Shown: positions 1 through 9,233 of the stretch, piece by piece
Layout of the letters: every line of letters starts with the position of its first letter
Position numbering within the stretch: the first letter of the stretch is position 1
Assembly (NCBI GenBank): GCA_036376135.1
Contig: DASVAW010000102.1
Location: 1 to 46,906, forward strand
From: Candidatus Polarisedimenticolaceae bacterium
GTDB taxonomy: Bacteria; Acidobacteriota; Polarisedimenticolia; Polarisedimenticolales; DASRJG01
Length of the DNA: 46,906 nucleotides
Direction of reading: 5' to 3'
The notes under the pieces: model-generated
What the model was told of the DNA's origin: nothing
The model's database searches: none
What the model saw: only the letters and a program-made list of their open reading frames with translations
Program-made: the position numbers and the translations under genes

Positions 1-453
1 CCGCTCAACGAGATCGTCCTCGACTTCTTCGACAAGCTGAAGTCGATCTCCCGCGGCTACGCCTCGCTCGACTACCACCTCGCCGGCTACAAGCCCGACC
101 GCCTGGTGAAGATGGACCTGCTCGTCAACGGCGACCCGATCGACGCGCTCGCCGTGATCGTGCACGAGGACAAGGCGGAGCTGAAGGGGCGCGCGCTCGC
201 GGTGAAGCTCAAGGAGCTCATCCCCCGCCAGCTCTACGAGGTCGCGATCCAGGCGGCGGTCGGGTCGAAGATCCTCTGCCGGACCAACGTGAAGGCGATG
301 GGGAAGAACGTCCTGGCCAAGTGTTACGGCGGCGACATCTCCCGCAAGCGCAAGCTCCTCGAGAAGCAGAAGGAAGGCAAGAAGCGCATGAAGCGCGTCG
401 GGCGGGTGGACATCCCGCAGGACGCGTTCCTGGCGATTCTCAAGGTGGACTGA
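1..453 (+). CDS. lepA: Elongation factor 4 (LepA), C-terminal part
   Basis: This is the last 150 codons of the back-translocating ribosomal GTPase LepA (EF4). The reading frame is open from base 1, so the 5' end with the GTPase and beta-barrel domains lies outside the window. What remains is the LepA-specific C-terminal domain that contacts the peptidyl-transferase side of the A-site tRNA. It carries the family signatures [14 protein letters not shown]-like [12 protein letters not shown], the ARE-less [11 protein letters not shown](V)G stretch and the basic [15 protein letters not shown] tail. The end (LAILKVD) matches the usual LepA C-terminus, so the 3' end is complete. The next gene follows 45 bases later on the same strand. 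Identification is by motif recognition and is firm. Confidence 0.96.
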   Translation, partial: PLNEIVLDFFDKLKSISRGYASLDYHLAGYKPDRLVKMDLLVNGDPIDALAVIVHEDKAELKGRALAVKLKELIPRQLYEVAIQAAVGSKILCRTNVKAMGKNVLAKCYGGDISRKRKLLEKQKEGKKRMKRVGRVDIPQDAFLAILKVD

Positions 454-498
454 AGGCCGCTGCGTTATCCTCGCGTCACGCTCGCGAGGGATCGCACC

Positions 499-3432
499 GT
501 GGCTCGAATCGTCGTCGCCCTGTTCCTCTCTTCCACGCTCGCCGCCGCCGCGGAGACGCCCGTCCTGAACGCCGCCAGGGCCGTCGTTCTCGAGAACGTC
601 GCCTGGAAGGTCGGGGACGCGACGCTGCGGATCGAGAAGGGGTGGGCGGCACCGTTCGCCTCGAAGGACGGGAAGCCGCTCGAGGTCGCCTTCGCGGGAC
701 GCGCGACGCTCGAGTGCCTCCCCCGCGAACGGGTCGAAGCGAACTACCTCGCGGTCTTCACCGGATCCCCCGCGCTCTCGCTCGAGGTGGACGCGGCCGT
801 GCTCGCGCTCGGCGACCCGGGGGCGGCGGAACGCTTGCTCTCCGGCCCCGTTGCCGCGGACTCCCCCACGGCGCCCGCCGCGGCAGAGTCGTTCGCGCGT
901 GCGTGGCTTGACTCGCCTGAACGGCGCGGGCTCGAGCTGGAGCTGCTTCGGTGGCGTTCGGCGTTCGACGATCCCGTCGTGAATCGCTTTCAGGCCCTGG
1001 CCGTTCGAACTCCGCGCTTCGGTACGGTGTACGCCGCCGTCGACCCGGAGTCCGAGGAGCCCTTCCAGCTCGGCCGGTTCGTGCCGCTGCCGCTCGGCGA
1101 TCACGAACTCGAGATCGCGCGACGCCAGATCGGTCGGGAGCGATGGGACGGACGTTACCTGGATCTCGACGTCCGCGACCTGGGGGACTGGGACCGATGG
1201 GTCCGGTATGCACCGCGACTTCCCGGGGGCGGCGTGGACTCCGGCGGCGACGGCTACGACATCGAGGACTACGTCATCGATGCACGCGTGATGCCCGGTG
1301 GCGAGACCCTTCGCGGCAAGGCGAGGATGCGGCTCCGCTGGTTGCACGACGGGCTGAAGACGGTTCGCTTCCGGCTCTTCCCGGACCTGAAGGTCGAGTC
1401 GGTCCGCGCCGGGGACGGCCGCGAGCTTCCGTTCCGCCAGGTTCGGGGTTCCTTCGCCGTCGCGCTGGCCGAGCCCTCGAGAACCGACTTACCCGCGACG
1501 GTCGAGGTGGAGTACGTCGGCGCCGCGCTCGAGAAGGACGCCGCCGGGTACTGGTGGCTGCGTTCCACGGGAGGTTGGTACCCGCAAGGCGGGTCCACGA
1601 GGGCGACGTTCGACGTCACGCTGCGTCGACCGAAGCGGCTCGACCTGTTCGCGGCGGGGCGCCGCGTGGACGGCGGCGAGAACGACGGCGAGGCGTGGGA
1701 GCGGCGCGTCCTCGACGTGCCCGGGCTCGCCTTCTCCTTCGAGGTCGGGAAGTTCGACGTCCTGACGGACCGCGCGGGAGACGTCGAGTTGACGTTCGCC
1801 TTCGGCCGGTCCCCCCGGCCGGTGCCGAACCCCTTGCAGCAGACCGTTGCGACCCACGTGAAGCAGGCCCTGTACGTCTACGAGACCCTGTTCGGCGCCT
1901 ATCCCTACCCCACGCTCACGTTCGTGACGGTCCCGCGCTACTTCTCGCAGGGTTACCCGGGTTTCATCAGCTTCGCCCACCCGCTCCTCGTCGGGGATCC
2001 GCGCTACTCCATCTCGACGGATCGCGGGGAAGCCGTCGAGACGCTCGCCCACGAGCTGGCCCACCAGTGGTGGGGAAACAAGCTCGGCTGGCGCGGCTAT
2101 CGGGACCAGTGGCTCAGCGAAGCGCTCGCGACGTACGCGTCGACGTGGTTTACCTACGCCCTGTTCCGCGGCGACGAGACGTACCTTCGGGACCGTTGCG
2201 GGAAGTGGCACGCCGAGCTCAACGCGATGAGCGACGCGGGCCGCCCGATCGGAATGGTCGGCCCGATGGTCCTCGGCGAGCGCCTCGACTCGAGCCTGGC
2301 CCACGCCTACGCCCCGATCGTGTACGGCAAGGGGGTGCTCGTCTTCAATACGCTCGTCCACGAGATCGGCGAGGACGCGTTCCTTCGAATCCTCCGTTCG
2401 CTCGCGGACGAGGTCCGCCACGGGACGATCGACTCGTCGAGCTTCTTCCAGGCTATCGAACGGGCCTCCGGGCGGGACCTGGGCCCGTTCATCCGAACGT
2501 TCGTCGAGGGAACGCTGCGGCCCCACCTCGACATCGAGAAGGTGGCCGTCGCCGCCGACGGAGGCCGCTGGAAGATCCGGGGCGAAGTCGAGGTCACGGC
2601 GAGCCGACAGCCCCGCGTGGTGGCTCGCCTCGACGCGTCGGCGCGCTGGTCGGTCGCCCCGGCCCGCCCGCCTGCCGAGGAACCACTCGAGATTACCCGG
2701 CTGGTCGTGCCGTGGGTGGCGCGAACGGGCGAGGGCGAGCCGGCGAAGCGACTCGAAGGCGCCGTGGCGCTTCCCGTCCCGTCGGGGGCGTTCGAGATCG
2801 TCGTCGAGCACGAGCCGAAGGAATTCCGCATCAACGCGATGGGCCTCGTCTACGCGGACCGGCGCGACGAATCGACGGCGGCCGGCAAGGACGAGCTCCT
2901 TCGTCGCGGGACTCGCCGCGCCCTCGAAGGGCGGGACGAGGAAGCCGAAGCCGATTTCCGGGCCGTCCTCGCGCACCCGCCCGAGCCGGGGCGCGGAGCG
3001 GCGCTTCAGGCGCGGTACGCGGACGGCGGAGCGCACGTCGGCCTCGCCCGCGTGGCGCTGGACCGCGGCCGCGACGAGGAGGCGCGCGCGGAGCTGGAGC
3101 TCGCGACGGAGGTTCTGGGTGCGGGGCACCGCCACGCGTTCGACGCGGAACGGAACCTGCTCCGCGCGCGACTCGAGCTCCGCTCGGAGGAAGCGGAGGC
3201 CGCGTACGCGCGGCTTGCAAAACGCCTCTACCTCCCGTTCCGACAACGCGCGACCGAAACGACGTCCGAGCGGGCCCGGCGGGTCCGGTTCGCCAGCGGC
3301 GAGGCGGGAACCGCCGAGTCCTACGCGGTCCTGGCCCTCGCCGCGCGGCTGACGAACCGCCAGGAGGTCGCGGACTTGGCCGCTCAGGAGGCGGTCAAGC
3401 GCGGCGCCGATCTCTCCGCGTTCCCTTGGTAG
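499..3432 (+). CDS. Secreted M1-type zinc metallopeptidase, first tandem copy
   Basis: A 977-aa protein starting at GTG with a Sec signal peptide (hydrophobic core near residues 4-17, likely cut after AAAA). The zinc site HELAHQWW lies near residue 518, followed after 18 residues by the third ligand in WLSEAL, giving the HEXXHX18E arrangement of M1/gluzincin peptidases. The classical M1 exopeptidase motif GXMEN is not visible; the equivalent place reads SQGYPGFISF, so N-terminal aminopeptidase activity should not be assumed. Beta-sandwich domains flank the catalytic part and a helical, TPR-like region forms the last 150 residues. The next gene is a paralogue of the same length 47 bases downstream, and the two leaders share a CGCTCGCGAGG stretch, consistent with tandem duplication. 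Probable role is periplasmic or extracellular protein degradation. Confidence 0.9.
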   Translation: MARIVVALFLSSTLAAAAETPVLNAARAVVLENVAWKVGDATLRIEKGWAAPFASKDGKPLEVAFAGRATLECLPRERVEANYLAVFTGSPALSLEVDAAVLALGDPGAAERLLSGPVAADSPTAPAAAESFARAWLDSPERRGLELELLRWRSAFDDPVVNRFQALAVRTPRFGTVYAAVDPESEEPFQLGRFVPLPLGDHELEIARRQIGRERWDGRYLDLDVRDLGDWDRWVRYAPRLPGGGVDSGGDGYDIEDYVIDARVMPGGETLRGKARMRLRWLHDGLKTVRFRLFPDLKVESVRAGDGRELPFRQVRGSFAVALAEPSRTDLPATVEVEYVGAALEKDAAGYWWLRSTGGWYPQGGSTRATFDVTLRRPKRLDLFAAGRRVDGGENDGEAWERRVLDVPGLAFSFEVGKFDVLTDRAGDVELTFAFGRSPRPVPNPLQQTVATHVKQALYVYETLFGAYPYPTLTFVTVPRYFSQGYPGFISFAHPLLVGDPRYSISTDRGEAVETLAHELAHQWWGNKLGWRGYRDQWLSEALATYASTWFTYALFRGDETYLRDRCGKWHAELNAMSDAGRPIGMVGPMVLGERLDSSLAHAYAPIVYGKGVLVFNTLVHEIGEDAFLRILRSLADEVRHGTIDSSSFFQAIERASGRDLGPFIRTFVEGTLRPHLDIEKVAVAADGGRWKIRGEVEVTASRQPRVVARLDASARWSVAPARPPAEEPLEITRLVVPWVARTGEGEPAKRLEGAVALPVPSGAFEIVVEHEPKEFRINAMGLVYADRRDESTAAGKDELLRRGTRRALEGRDEEAEADFRAVLAHPPEPGRGAALQARYADGGAHVGLARVALDRGRDEEARAELELATEVLGAGHRHAFDAERNLLRARLELRSEEAEAAYARLAKRLYLPFRQRATETTSERARRVRFASGEAGTAESYAVLALAARLTNRQEVADLAAQEAVKRGADLSAFPW

Positions 3433-3479
3433 CTATGCCCGCGCACGATCCGCGCTCGACGCTCGCGAGGAGACGAACC

Positions 3480-6449
3480 ATGGCCCTACGGGTCGCCGCC
3501 TTTTTCCTTTCGTTCACGCTCGCCGCCGCCGCGGAGCCGCCCGTCCTCGACGCCGCCAGGGCCGTCGTGCTCGAAAACGTCGCCTGGAAGGTCGGGGACG
3601 CGACGTTGCGAATCGAGAAGGCCGTCGCAGCACCCTTCGCGTCCTCCGACGGTCCACCGCTCGAGGTCGCGCTCTACGGGAGGGCGACCCTCGAGTGCGC
3701 CCCGCGGGAACCGGTCGAAGCGGCCTACCTCGAGGTCTTCACCGGAATGCGCGAGATCCGGCTCGATGGCGACGCCGCGGTGCTGACCACCGCCGACCCC
3801 ACGCTCGTCGAGCGGCTTCTTCGGGACAAACCCTCGACTGCGGCGGCGGAGGGACTGTCGGGCGCCGAAGCATTCGCGAAGGAATGGCCTGCGTCCCCGG
3901 AGTACCGGCGCCTCGGCATCGACCTCGCGCGCTGGCGTTCGCGAGCGGGCGACAGCGGCCTCGCCGGATTCACGGCGGTCGTCGTGCGTACGGGCGCGTT
4001 CGGTCGGGTCTACGCGGCGCTCGACCCGGAGGATCTCGAGCCGTTCGCCCTCGGCCGATTCGTTCCGGTACCGATCGGCGACCACGACGCCGACACGTTG
4101 CGCCGGGCGATTCAGCGCGAGCGTCATGCGGGCCGGTACCTGGAATTCAACGTCGCCGACGTCGGCGACTGGGATTCGTGGGTCCGGTCCGCTCCGCGCG
4201 ACGCCGCCGGGGAGCCGGCTCGAGGGGCGGCGGGATTCGACGTCGAGCGATACGAGCTCGACGTCCGCATCCAGAAGGGGGGCGAATTCCTGCGCGGCCT
4301 CGCGACGGTGCGGCTGCGCTGGACGGCACCTGCTCGTCGCACGGCCAAGTTCTCGATGTTGTCGGACCTCAAGGCGACCGCGGTGCGGGATGGCAGCGGC
4401 ACTCCGCTTCCGTTCGTGCAGGTGAGGGGCGTCCTGGCCGTCGCCTTCCCCGCACCCTCGGCGCCGGGAACCCCGGCGGAGCTCTCGATCGACTACCAGG
4501 GCGCCGCGCTCGAGAAGGGAGACGGCGGCTACTGGTGGTCTCGGAGCACCAGCGGCTGGTACCCCTCGGGCGGCGACTCCCGCTCCACCTACGACGTCAC
4601 ACTCCGGTGGCCCGAACGGCTCGACCTCGTCGCCTCGGGGAAGCGGATCGACGGCGGGACCGACGGGGACGATCTCTGGGAGCGCCGCGTTCTCGAGACG
4701 CCGGGGCTCGCGTTCTCCTTCGAGGTCGGACACTTCGACGTCGTCCGCGAGAAGTATCGCGACGTCGACGTGACCTTCGCGTTCGGTGCCGCACCGGACC
4801 CTGTCGCGAAGGACCGGCAGAAGGCCGTCATCGAGACCACGCTCGAGGCCCTGAAGGCCTTCGAGTCGCTCTTCGGCGACTACCCATTCCCGACGCTCAC
4901 CGTCGTGACCGTGCCGCGGGGGTTCTCGCAGGGATTCCCGGGATTCGTGAGCCTCGCTCACGGGTTGTTCGAAGAGGGCGGCGGCTGGCGAGTCCTCGGG
5001 GGCATCCCGTACGACCCGCGGAAGGGAATGGCGATCGCGACCATCGCCCACGAGCTCTCCCATCAGTGGTGGGGCAACAAGGTCGGGTGGTGGAGCTACA
5101 GGGACCAGTGGCTCAGCGAGGCGCTCGCGAACTTCTCGGGCACGTGGTTCACGTATTATCGGCTCAATCGCGACGACGAGTACCTGGCAGGTCGCGGATG
5201 GATGTGGCGGCAGGGATTCGACGACCTTTCCGACGGCGGCCGGCCGGTCGGCGAGCTGGGTCCCGTTGTGCTGGGAGACCGCCTCGATTCCAGCCTGAGC
5301 GACGACGCGTACCGCGTGACCGTCTATGACAAGGGAGCGCTTGTCTTCAACACGCTCGTGCAGGAGATCGGAGAGGCGGACTTCCTCCGCATGCTGCACC
5401 TGCTCGCCGACCGGGTGAACCACCGCCGCATCGACACCCCGACGTTCTTCAAGGCGATCGAGCGGATGTCGGGGCTCGACCTGAAGCCGTTCGTGGCGAC
5501 CTTCGTCGAGGGCACGGTCTATCCCCAGATCGCCGCGCGTCACGAGATCGTCCCCGGGCAGAACGGGGGCTGGCTCGCTCGCGGCGAGGCGACGGTGACC
5601 GGGTCGAGCCTCGCGAAAGCGATGTTGCGACGCGACGCCGCAGGGCGATGGGACGTCGCGATCCTCGCGACCGCCCCTCCGCCGCTGGCCGTGACGCGCC
5701 TCACGGTGCCGTGGCGCGCCGGGTTCGGGGAAAAATCGGAGGACGTCGCGGACGGCCGCGTCACCCTCCAGGTCCCGTCTGGGACATTCGAAGTCGCCTT
5801 CGACCGAAAGCCCACGACGTTCCGCCTCGATCCCATGGGGACCGTGTTCGCCGACTGGAAGTCCGAATCGGGGAGCACCGCCAAGGCGGCCCTCGTGGCG
5901 CAAGGCATGCGCGCGACGCTCGGCGGGCGCCACGAGGCGGCTGCCGAGCTGTTCCGGAAAGGGCTCGCCGTGCCTCCGGGCGACGGGAGGGATGCGGCGG
6001 ACGCCGCCCGCCACGTGGACGGCGGCGCACACGTCGGGTTGGCCCGCGCCGCGCTCGGCCTCGGCAACGACGCGGAGGCGCGGGAGCAGCTCGAGCAGGC
6101 GGACAAGCTCCTCACGGGCTGGCTGAGCAACCGCTTCCGCGACGAGCGGGACCTGCTGCGAGCGCGACTCGAAATACGCGCGGGCGATGCCGAGGCCGCC
6201 TACGACCGGCTTGCGCGACGGCTCTATCTGCCGTTCCGCCAGAGCGCGGGGGAAACCACCGTCGAACAGGCCCGTCGGGTGAAGTTCTCCGACGGCCGGG
6301 TTGGAACCGCGGAGTCGTATGCGGTTCTCGCGCTGGCCGCGAAGCTGACGAAACGCCCCGAGGTTTCGGAGATGGCCGCCGCGGAAGCCGCAAAACGCGG
6401 AGCCGACCTCTCCGCGCTCGAGGACGCGGAGCCGGAGCGCGGCCGCTAA
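3480..6449 (+). CDS. Secreted M1-type zinc metallopeptidase, second tandem copy
   Basis: A 989-aa paralogue of the preceding gene, beginning at ATG with a matching signal peptide. The first 40 mature residues are nearly identical between the copies (both carry VVLENVAWKVGDATLRIEK). The zinc site is HELSHQWW near residue 524, with the glutamate in WLSEAL 18 residues after the second histidine. GXMEN is again replaced, here by SQGFPGFVSL. The C-terminal region repeats the KRLYLPFRQ-type helical segment of copy one. The open frame extends far upstream, but the signal peptide and similarity to copy one fix the ATG at 3480. The stop overlaps the stop of the convergent methyltransferase gene by four bases. 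Substrate is unknown. Confidence 0.9.
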   Translation: MALRVAAFFLSFTLAAAAEPPVLDAARAVVLENVAWKVGDATLRIEKAVAAPFASSDGPPLEVALYGRATLECAPREPVEAAYLEVFTGMREIRLDGDAAVLTTADPTLVERLLRDKPSTAAAEGLSGAEAFAKEWPASPEYRRLGIDLARWRSRAGDSGLAGFTAVVVRTGAFGRVYAALDPEDLEPFALGRFVPVPIGDHDADTLRRAIQRERHAGRYLEFNVADVGDWDSWVRSAPRDAAGEPARGAAGFDVERYELDVRIQKGGEFLRGLATVRLRWTAPARRTAKFSMLSDLKATAVRDGSGTPLPFVQVRGVLAVAFPAPSAPGTPAELSIDYQGAALEKGDGGYWWSRSTSGWYPSGGDSRSTYDVTLRWPERLDLVASGKRIDGGTDGDDLWERRVLETPGLAFSFEVGHFDVVREKYRDVDVTFAFGAAPDPVAKDRQKAVIETTLEALKAFESLFGDYPFPTLTVVTVPRGFSQGFPGFVSLAHGLFEEGGGWRVLGGIPYDPRKGMAIATIAHELSHQWWGNKVGWWSYRDQWLSEALANFSGTWFTYYRLNRDDEYLAGRGWMWRQGFDDLSDGGRPVGELGPVVLGDRLDSSLSDDAYRVTVYDKGALVFNTLVQEIGEADFLRMLHLLADRVNHRRIDTPTFFKAIERMSGLDLKPFVATFVEGTVYPQIAARHEIVPGQNGGWLARGEATVTGSSLAKAMLRRDAAGRWDVAILATAPPPLAVTRLTVPWRAGFGEKSEDVADGRVTLQVPSGTFEVAFDRKPTTFRLDPMGTVFADWKSESGSTAKAALVAQGMRATLGGRHEAAAELFRKGLAVPPGDGRDAADAARHVDGGAHVGLARAALGLGNDAEAREQLEQADKLLTGWLSNRFRDERDLLRARLEIRAGDAEAAYDRLARRLYLPFRQSAGETTVEQARRVKFSDGRVGTAESYAVLALAAKLTKRPEVSEMAAAEAAKRGADLSALEDAEPERGR

Positions 6450-7120
6450 CCCTTCCGCCTCCCCTCGAACAGCAGGTTCGCGAACGGCGTCCCCGCTCCC
6501 ATCGGCCGCACGGTGACCTCGAACCCCGCGCGCTCGAGTTTCATGCGCCACGCGGTCGCGGTACGCCAATGAAACCGTTGCGACAGGTCGCCCCGCGCGA
6601 TCGCGGCGAAACGCTCGCCCAGGCGCACCGCCCAGAACGGCCACCCCGCCGCCGCATCGGCCTCGCGCAGGAGCAGCAGGCCCCCATCCGACAGCGCGGC
6701 CGACGCGCGGTCGATCAGCCGGTCCTGCTCCGCCTCGTCGAGGTAGTGCAGGACGTCGAGGATCGTCACGACCGAACACTCCGGGATCGCGACCTCCCCG
6801 GCGTGGCCTCGCACGATCGTCGCGTCGCCGCGCAGCGCCGTCCGGGCGACCGTCGCGGCGGCCTCGCGCGGCTCGATGCCGTGGAGCTCGAGCCGGTGCC
6901 CCGTGACGCCGCGCGCCTCGGCGAGCAGCGCCAGGAGGATGCCCCGGCCGCACCCGACGTCCACGAGACGGCCCTGCGTCGGAAGCGCCACGGACTCGAC
7001 GATCCCCCGGTAGAGCGGATCCCCGGCGAGCTTGCCCTTCACGAAATGGAAGTCGAAGCGCCCCGCCGACGCGTAGCGCGCGGCGGCCCGGTCGACGACC
7101 TCGGGGGGAAGCGCGGTCAC
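6446..7120 (-). CDS. Class I SAM-dependent methyltransferase of the aryl-polyene-like locus
   Basis: A 224-aa protein with a Rossmann methyltransferase fold. Motif I reads VDVGCGRG near residue 54, an acidic/post-I region follows in HGIEP, and VVTILDVLHYLDE corresponds to motifs II/III. It starts at a GTG that overlaps the TGA of the upstream deacetylase gene (GTGA), which suggests translational coupling and sets the start even though the frame is open further upstream. It is last in the leftward arm AMP ligase, deacetylase, methyltransferase. Aryl polyene clusters commonly carry methyltransferases that modify the aromatic head group, so methylation of the lipid product is an inference from context. 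The acceptor cannot be read from sequence. Confidence 0.82.
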   Translation of the reverse strand: MTALPPEVVDRAAARYASAGRFDFHFVKGKLAGDPLYRGIVESVALPTQGRLVDVGCGRGILLALLAEARGVTGHRLELHGIEPREAAATVARTALRGDATIVRGHAGEVAIPECSVVTILDVLHYLDEAEQDRLIDRASAALSDGGLLLLREADAAAGWPFWAVRLGERFAAIARGDLSQRFHWRTATAWRMKLERAGFEVTVRPMGAGTPFANLLFEGRRKG

Positions 7121-7869
7121 GGCAGCGGCACCGCGCGAAGCCCCGCGCGATCGATCGCGTCGAGCACGCGCGGGAGCGCGTCGAGGACGACGCGATGCCC
7201 GGGGCCGTCGTGCAGGACCAACACGTCCCCGGCACGCAATCCCCGCGTGAGCCGCGCGGCGACCCGCGAGGCGTTGGTGTCGACGGCGTCGAAGCCGCGA
7301 CGCGTCCACGAGGCGAGGGAGATCCCGCGCCGTCGCAGCTGCGGATCGAGCCACGGCGGGCGAAGCCCGGCGGGTGCCCGGAACCAACGCGGCGCGCGCC
7401 CCGCGAGCGCCCCGATCTCGCGCTGCGCGCGATCGATCTCGCGCCCGACGGCTCCGGGAGGGAGCACCGAGAAGGCGTGCGAGTGGCTCCACGTGTGGTT
7501 CTCGACGCGATGCCCCCGCCGCACGATCGCGCGCACGACCTCCGGGTGCGCGACCGCGCGCGCGCCGACGAGGAAGAACGAGGCGCGCGCGCCGCGCGCT
7601 TCGAGCAGGTCGAGCACGCGCGGGGTCACGTCGGGGTCGGGACCGTCGTCGAACGAGACCGCGACCTCGCCCCGCGCCGCCGCGTCGGGCCCGAGCCGCA
7701 CGAGGTTGTCGCCGAGAAGGCGGCTGCGCGGCCAGAGCGCCGCGCCGTAGATCGCGGCGTGGTCGGCGACGCAGGCCGCGACGACCCACGGCCAGCTCGA
7801 CGGCGCGAGCGCGACCGTCGCGAGCCCCGCCGCGTGCAGCGCCGCGGACGCCTTCAGCAGCGCGGTCAC
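7117..7869 (-). CDS. Membrane-anchored polysaccharide deacetylase (NodB domain, CE4)
   Basis: A 250-aa protein with about 45 N-terminal hydrophobic residues (one or two membrane segments) followed by a NodB homology domain. The CE4 motifs are intact. Motif 1 is FDDGPD at residues 73-78, with the general-base and metal-binding aspartates. Motif 2 is HTWSH at 125-129, giving the two metal-binding histidines. Motif 3 is in RAPAG and a C-terminal LVLHDG matches motif 5. The enzyme should remove N- or O-acyl groups from a sugar, on the periplasmic side if the N-terminus is an anchor. The GTG start overlaps the stop of the AMP ligase gene, and the downstream methyltransferase overlaps in the same way. 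A deacetylase is not a core aryl polyene enzyme; it may act on the sugar added by the cluster's GT2 enzyme. Confidence 0.88.
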   Translation of the reverse strand: MTALLKASAALHAAGLATVALAPSSWPWVVAACVADHAAIYGAALWPRSRLLGDNLVRLGPDAAARGEVAVSFDDGPDPDVTPRVLDLLEARGARASFFLVGARAVAHPEVVRAIVRRGHRVENHTWSHSHAFSVLPPGAVGREIDRAQREIGALAGRAPRWFRAPAGLRPPWLDPQLRRRGISLASWTRRGFDAVDTNASRVAARLTRGLRAGDVLVLHDGPGHRVVLDALPRVLDAIDRAGLRAVPLP

Positions 7870-9170
7870 GCGAGCGCGCTCAGCGCGGCGCGGTCGAGCT
7901 TGCCGCGTTCGGTGCGCGGGAGCTCCTCGACGAGCACGACGCTGCGGGGGACCTTGTGGGGGCTCAGTCGCTCGCGGCAGCGGGCGAGGAGCGTCTCGCG
8001 GTCCACGGCGCCGGGCTCGCACGCGACGACCGCCCGCAACACGTCCCCGTCGCCGATCACGACGACCTCACGCACGCCGTCGCAGGCCGCGATCACCGCC
8101 TCCACCTCGCGGGGGTGGACCTTGCGGCCGCGGACGCTGATCACGTCGTCCCGGCCGAGCAGGCGCCACTCCCCGTCGGCGGTCCGCTCCGCGGCGTCGC
8201 GGGTCCGGTACACGCCGCCGGAGACCGCGGCGGAGGCGACGACGACGGTCCCCGACTCGGGATCGAGGGTGACGCGCACGCCGTCCATGGGTGTTCCCAC
8301 CGTGCCGCGCTCCCCCGCGCCGCCGAGCCGGTCGTAGCAGATCCCGCCCGTCTCGCTCGAGCCGTAGAAGACGTGCACGGGAAGGCCGAAACGCTCGCGG
8401 AAGCGGCGCGCCGTCGCGGGGTCGAGCGGGGCCCCCGCCGTGAGCACGAGGCGCACGGATCGCGGCGGAGGCGGAGGGGATTCGAGCCGGACGAGCGCCT
8501 GGAGGAACGCCGGCACGGTCGGGAAGACCGTCGCGCGCCACCGCTCGGCCGCCTCGAGCGCCGCCCACGGCCCCGCCCCCGGATCCGGGAGGACGGCGGG
8601 GCAGCCGCGCGTGAGGACGGGGACCGCGACGCTCGACAGTCCGTAGGAGTGGGACATCGGGATCGCGCCGAGGATCCGGTCCGCCGCCCCGATCCCCATC
8701 GTCGAGGCGATCTGCGCCTCGTCGGCGACGAGGTTCGCGGCGGTGGCCTCCACCCCGCGGGGCTCGCCGGTCGATCCCGAGGTCAGCTTCAGCGCCGCGA
8801 TCCCAGGGTACGCGCGCGGTCTCCCCTCGCACGCTCGCCACGACCACGTCCCGCGCCACGAGAGCACCGCGCTCGCGCCGAGGCGATCGGCGACGCGCGC
8901 GACCTCCGCCCCGGGCATGCGCGCATCCGCGAGGATCGCGGCGAGCCCGGCACGGCGCAGCGCGAGGAACCCCGCGAGGAACGGGACGCCGTCCGGGGCC
9001 TGCAGGACGGCCGCCCCGGAGCGCGACGCGGAATCGACAGCCTCCCGCGCCTCGCGCGCCGCTGCGTCGAGCACGTCCCGCGAGATCTCCCGCTCGGGTC
9101 CGAGCACGGCGGGGGCGCCGGCGTCGGCGCGCCGCAGGGCGTCGAAGGCGTGCACGAGGACGTCGGTCAT
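7866..9170 (-). CDS. AMP-dependent acyl/aryl ligase (ANL superfamily), ApeH-like
   Basis: A 434-aa adenylate-forming enzyme. The phosphate-binding loop is TSGSTGEPRG at 130-139, the A5 motif YGSSETGG is at 269-276, the hinge region reads RDDVISVRGRKVHPREVE, and the catalytic lysine is K424 in the C-terminal RGKLDRAAL. It is shorter than typical acyl-CoA synthetases (500-550 aa) but close to the compact ligases of aryl polyene clusters, which activate a starter acid and load it on the acyl carrier protein. It is divergently oriented from an acyl carrier protein gene, separated by 63 bases. It is followed by overlapping deacetylase and methyltransferase genes. Aromatic starter specificity is an inference. 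Confidence 0.85.
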   Translation of the reverse strand: MTDVLVHAFDALRRADAGAPAVLGPEREISRDVLDAAAREAREAVDSASRSGAAVLQAPDGVPFLAGFLALRRAGLAAILADARMPGAEVARVADRLGASAVLSWRGTWSWRACEGRPRAYPGIAALKLTSGSTGEPRGVEATAANLVADEAQIASTMGIGAADRILGAIPMSHSYGLSSVAVPVLTRGCPAVLPDPGAGPWAALEAAERWRATVFPTVPAFLQALVRLESPPPPPRSVRLVLTAGAPLDPATARRFRERFGLPVHVFYGSSETGGICYDRLGGAGERGTVGTPMDGVRVTLDPESGTVVVASAAVSGGVYRTRDAAERTADGEWRLLGRDDVISVRGRKVHPREVEAVIAACDGVREVVVIGDGDVLRAVVACEPGAVDRETLLARCRERLSPHKVPRSVVLVEELPRTERGKLDRAALSALA

Positions 9171-9233
9171 CGTCGCAAATCCGCGTGTTATATTGCGTCT
9201 CTCTCGCCGAACGGCGCGGAACCGCAATCTAAC
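9171..9233. promoter_or_regulatory. Divergent promoter region between AMP ligase and acyl carrier protein
   Basis: This 63-bp AT-richer gap separates two divergent arms of the biosynthetic locus and must hold promoters for both. The clearest element is GTTATATT at 9187-9194. Read rightward it gives a TATATT -10 candidate; read leftward it gives TATAAC. I see no convincing -35 box for either direction, so the assignment is positional. A short GCCG/CGGC hairpin at about 9206-9215 sits in the leader of the carrier protein gene. Confidence 0.4.

Noticed and set aside
3486-7235. Very long leftward frame opposite the second M1 peptidase
   Set aside because: It is arginine/proline-rich with no recognisable motifs and lies opposite a gene with clear catalytic motifs. 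In high-GC DNA such antisense frames arise by codon bias. Only the end of this span (6446-7120, another frame) is a real gene.
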